Shown here in pieces: positions 63,437 through 64,000 of a stretch of 64,000 nt of DNA. Position numbers and translations under genes: made by a program. How positions within the stretch are numbered: the stretch's first letter is position 1; each line of letters opens with the position of its first letter. Location: NCBI RefSeq assembly GCF_000016345.1, contig NC_009379.1:1736001-1800000 (forward strand), written 5' to 3'. Under the pieces are notes generated by a model. It made no database searches. It had not been told where the DNA came from and saw nothing but the letters and a program-made list of their open reading frames with translations. The DNA comes from Polynucleobacter asymbioticus QLW-P1DMWA-1. GTDB taxonomy: Bacteria > Pseudomonadota > Gammaproteobacteria > Burkholderiales > Burkholderiaceae.

Positions 63437-64000
63437 TAAACAGCTCCCTGCCCTAAATACGCTCTAATGACTTCAGGATGGCCTCGCACATCAGCTGGCT
63501 TACCTGAGGCAATCACTTTGCCATAGTCCAATACGGTGAGGCTATCGCAAATACCCATTACCAAACTCACATCATGCTCAATCAGCAAGATTGTTTTGCC
63601 ATCGGCACGAATACGCAATAACAATTCACGCAATTCCAATTTTTCAGTGGCATTCATTCCTGCTGCAGGCTCATCCAAGGCCAATAGTTTTGGCTCAGTA
63701 GCTAAAGCACGGGCGATTTCTAGGCGACGTTGATGACCATACGAGAGATTGCGTGCCTGCATGTTTGCGTATTCGCTTAATCCAACATAAGCGAGTAGTG
63801 CATGCGATTTATCGCGAATTGCCCGCTCTTCTCGCCTAGTAGATGGAAAGCGAAAGATAGCGCCAAGCAGTCCGGCTTTTGAGCGGCAGTGGCAACCCAC
63901 CATGACATTCTCGAGCACAGTCATTTCCCCAAACAGTCGAATGTTCTGGAAGGTTCTGGCTAGACCAGCTTTAGTTACTTGGGAAACAGATTGGGGGAAG
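63436..64000 (-). CDS. livG: branched-chain amino acid ABC transporter ATP-binding protein LivG (partial)
   Basis: The C-terminal part is visible to the window edge: AGLARTFQNIRLFGEMTVLENVMVG, signature LSYGHQRRLEIAR and Walker B LLALDEPAAGMNATE. The frame is open to base 64000, so an ATG at 63924 is internal. Walker A lies outside the window. Confidence 0.92.
   Translation of the reverse strand, partial: FPQSVSQVTKAGLARTFQNIRLFGEMTVLENVMVGCHCRSKAGLLGAIFRFPSTRREERAIRDKSHALLAYVGLSEYANMQARNLSYGHQRRLEIARALATEPKLLALDEPAAGMNATEKLELRELLLRIRADGKTILLIEHDVSLVMGICDSLTVLDYGKVIASGKPADVRGHPEVIRAYLGQGAV

Overview
The window looks like a chromosome segment of a betaproteobacterium of the order Burkholderiales, most likely a Polynucleobacter-type freshwater species. 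This is inferred from gene order (rpsU, yqeY, dnaG, rpoD, tRNA; folE2, dxs, ispA, xseB, Rieske protein; a BPSS1780-type membrane protein; polA next to a ThrB-type homoserine kinase), moderate GC content and compact genes. It has three parts: the start of a kdp potassium-pump operon (1-1260), a 25.3-kb genomic island (about 1531-26858), and a long stretch of ordinary housekeeping chromosome (26904-64000).

The island sits in the anticodon loop of a tRNA(CAU) gene just downstream of rpoD. It splits that gene into a 5' half (26850-26890) and a 3' half (1495-1539) that share a 9-bp core, gattatgag. Inside its rpoD-side end the island carries a complete second copy of the same tRNA (26352-26690). 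Its 77 exon bases match the joined halves exactly, but it is interrupted by a 262-nt group I intron of the Azoarcus tRNA-Ile type. The intron lies inside the sequence the integrase uses as its core. The element therefore appears to bring a rescue tRNA whose attachment site is masked by a self-splicing intron. This is the most striking feature of the window.

The island cargo falls into blocks. From 1953 to 13520 there is a heavy-metal block: a MerT-like and a MerP-like protein without a reductase, a CusF-like copper-binding protein, Met- and His-rich periplasmic proteins, a Cd/Zn/Pb P-type ATPase with a divergent CadR/PbrR-type regulator and a clear MerR-type operator, and a czcCBA-like RND efflux operon. 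From 13798 to 21412 there is a backbone of mostly unknown genes: an AAA+ ATPase operon, a catalytic-domain-only tyrosine recombinase, DUF6641- and DUF6876-like proteins, and repeat-rich intergenic regions that may be operators or an origin. The full-length integrase lies at 21500-22903. Between it and the right attachment site is an AT-rich block with a trypsin-like protease, an OLD-type ATPase/TOPRIM nuclease and a ParB-like protein, a plausible defence module.

The chromosomal part encodes transcription and replication (rpoD, dnaG, rpsU, polA, uvrD), translation (valS, alaS, glnS, tsaD), isoprenoid and folate synthesis (dxs, ispA, folE2), sulfur handling (sseA, tusA), transport (ZIP, tctBA, livFG), UDP-glucose synthesis (galU) and amino-acid metabolism (thrB, argD). 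It shows little that is unusual beyond a very long Lys/Ala/Pro-rich N-terminus on RpoD.
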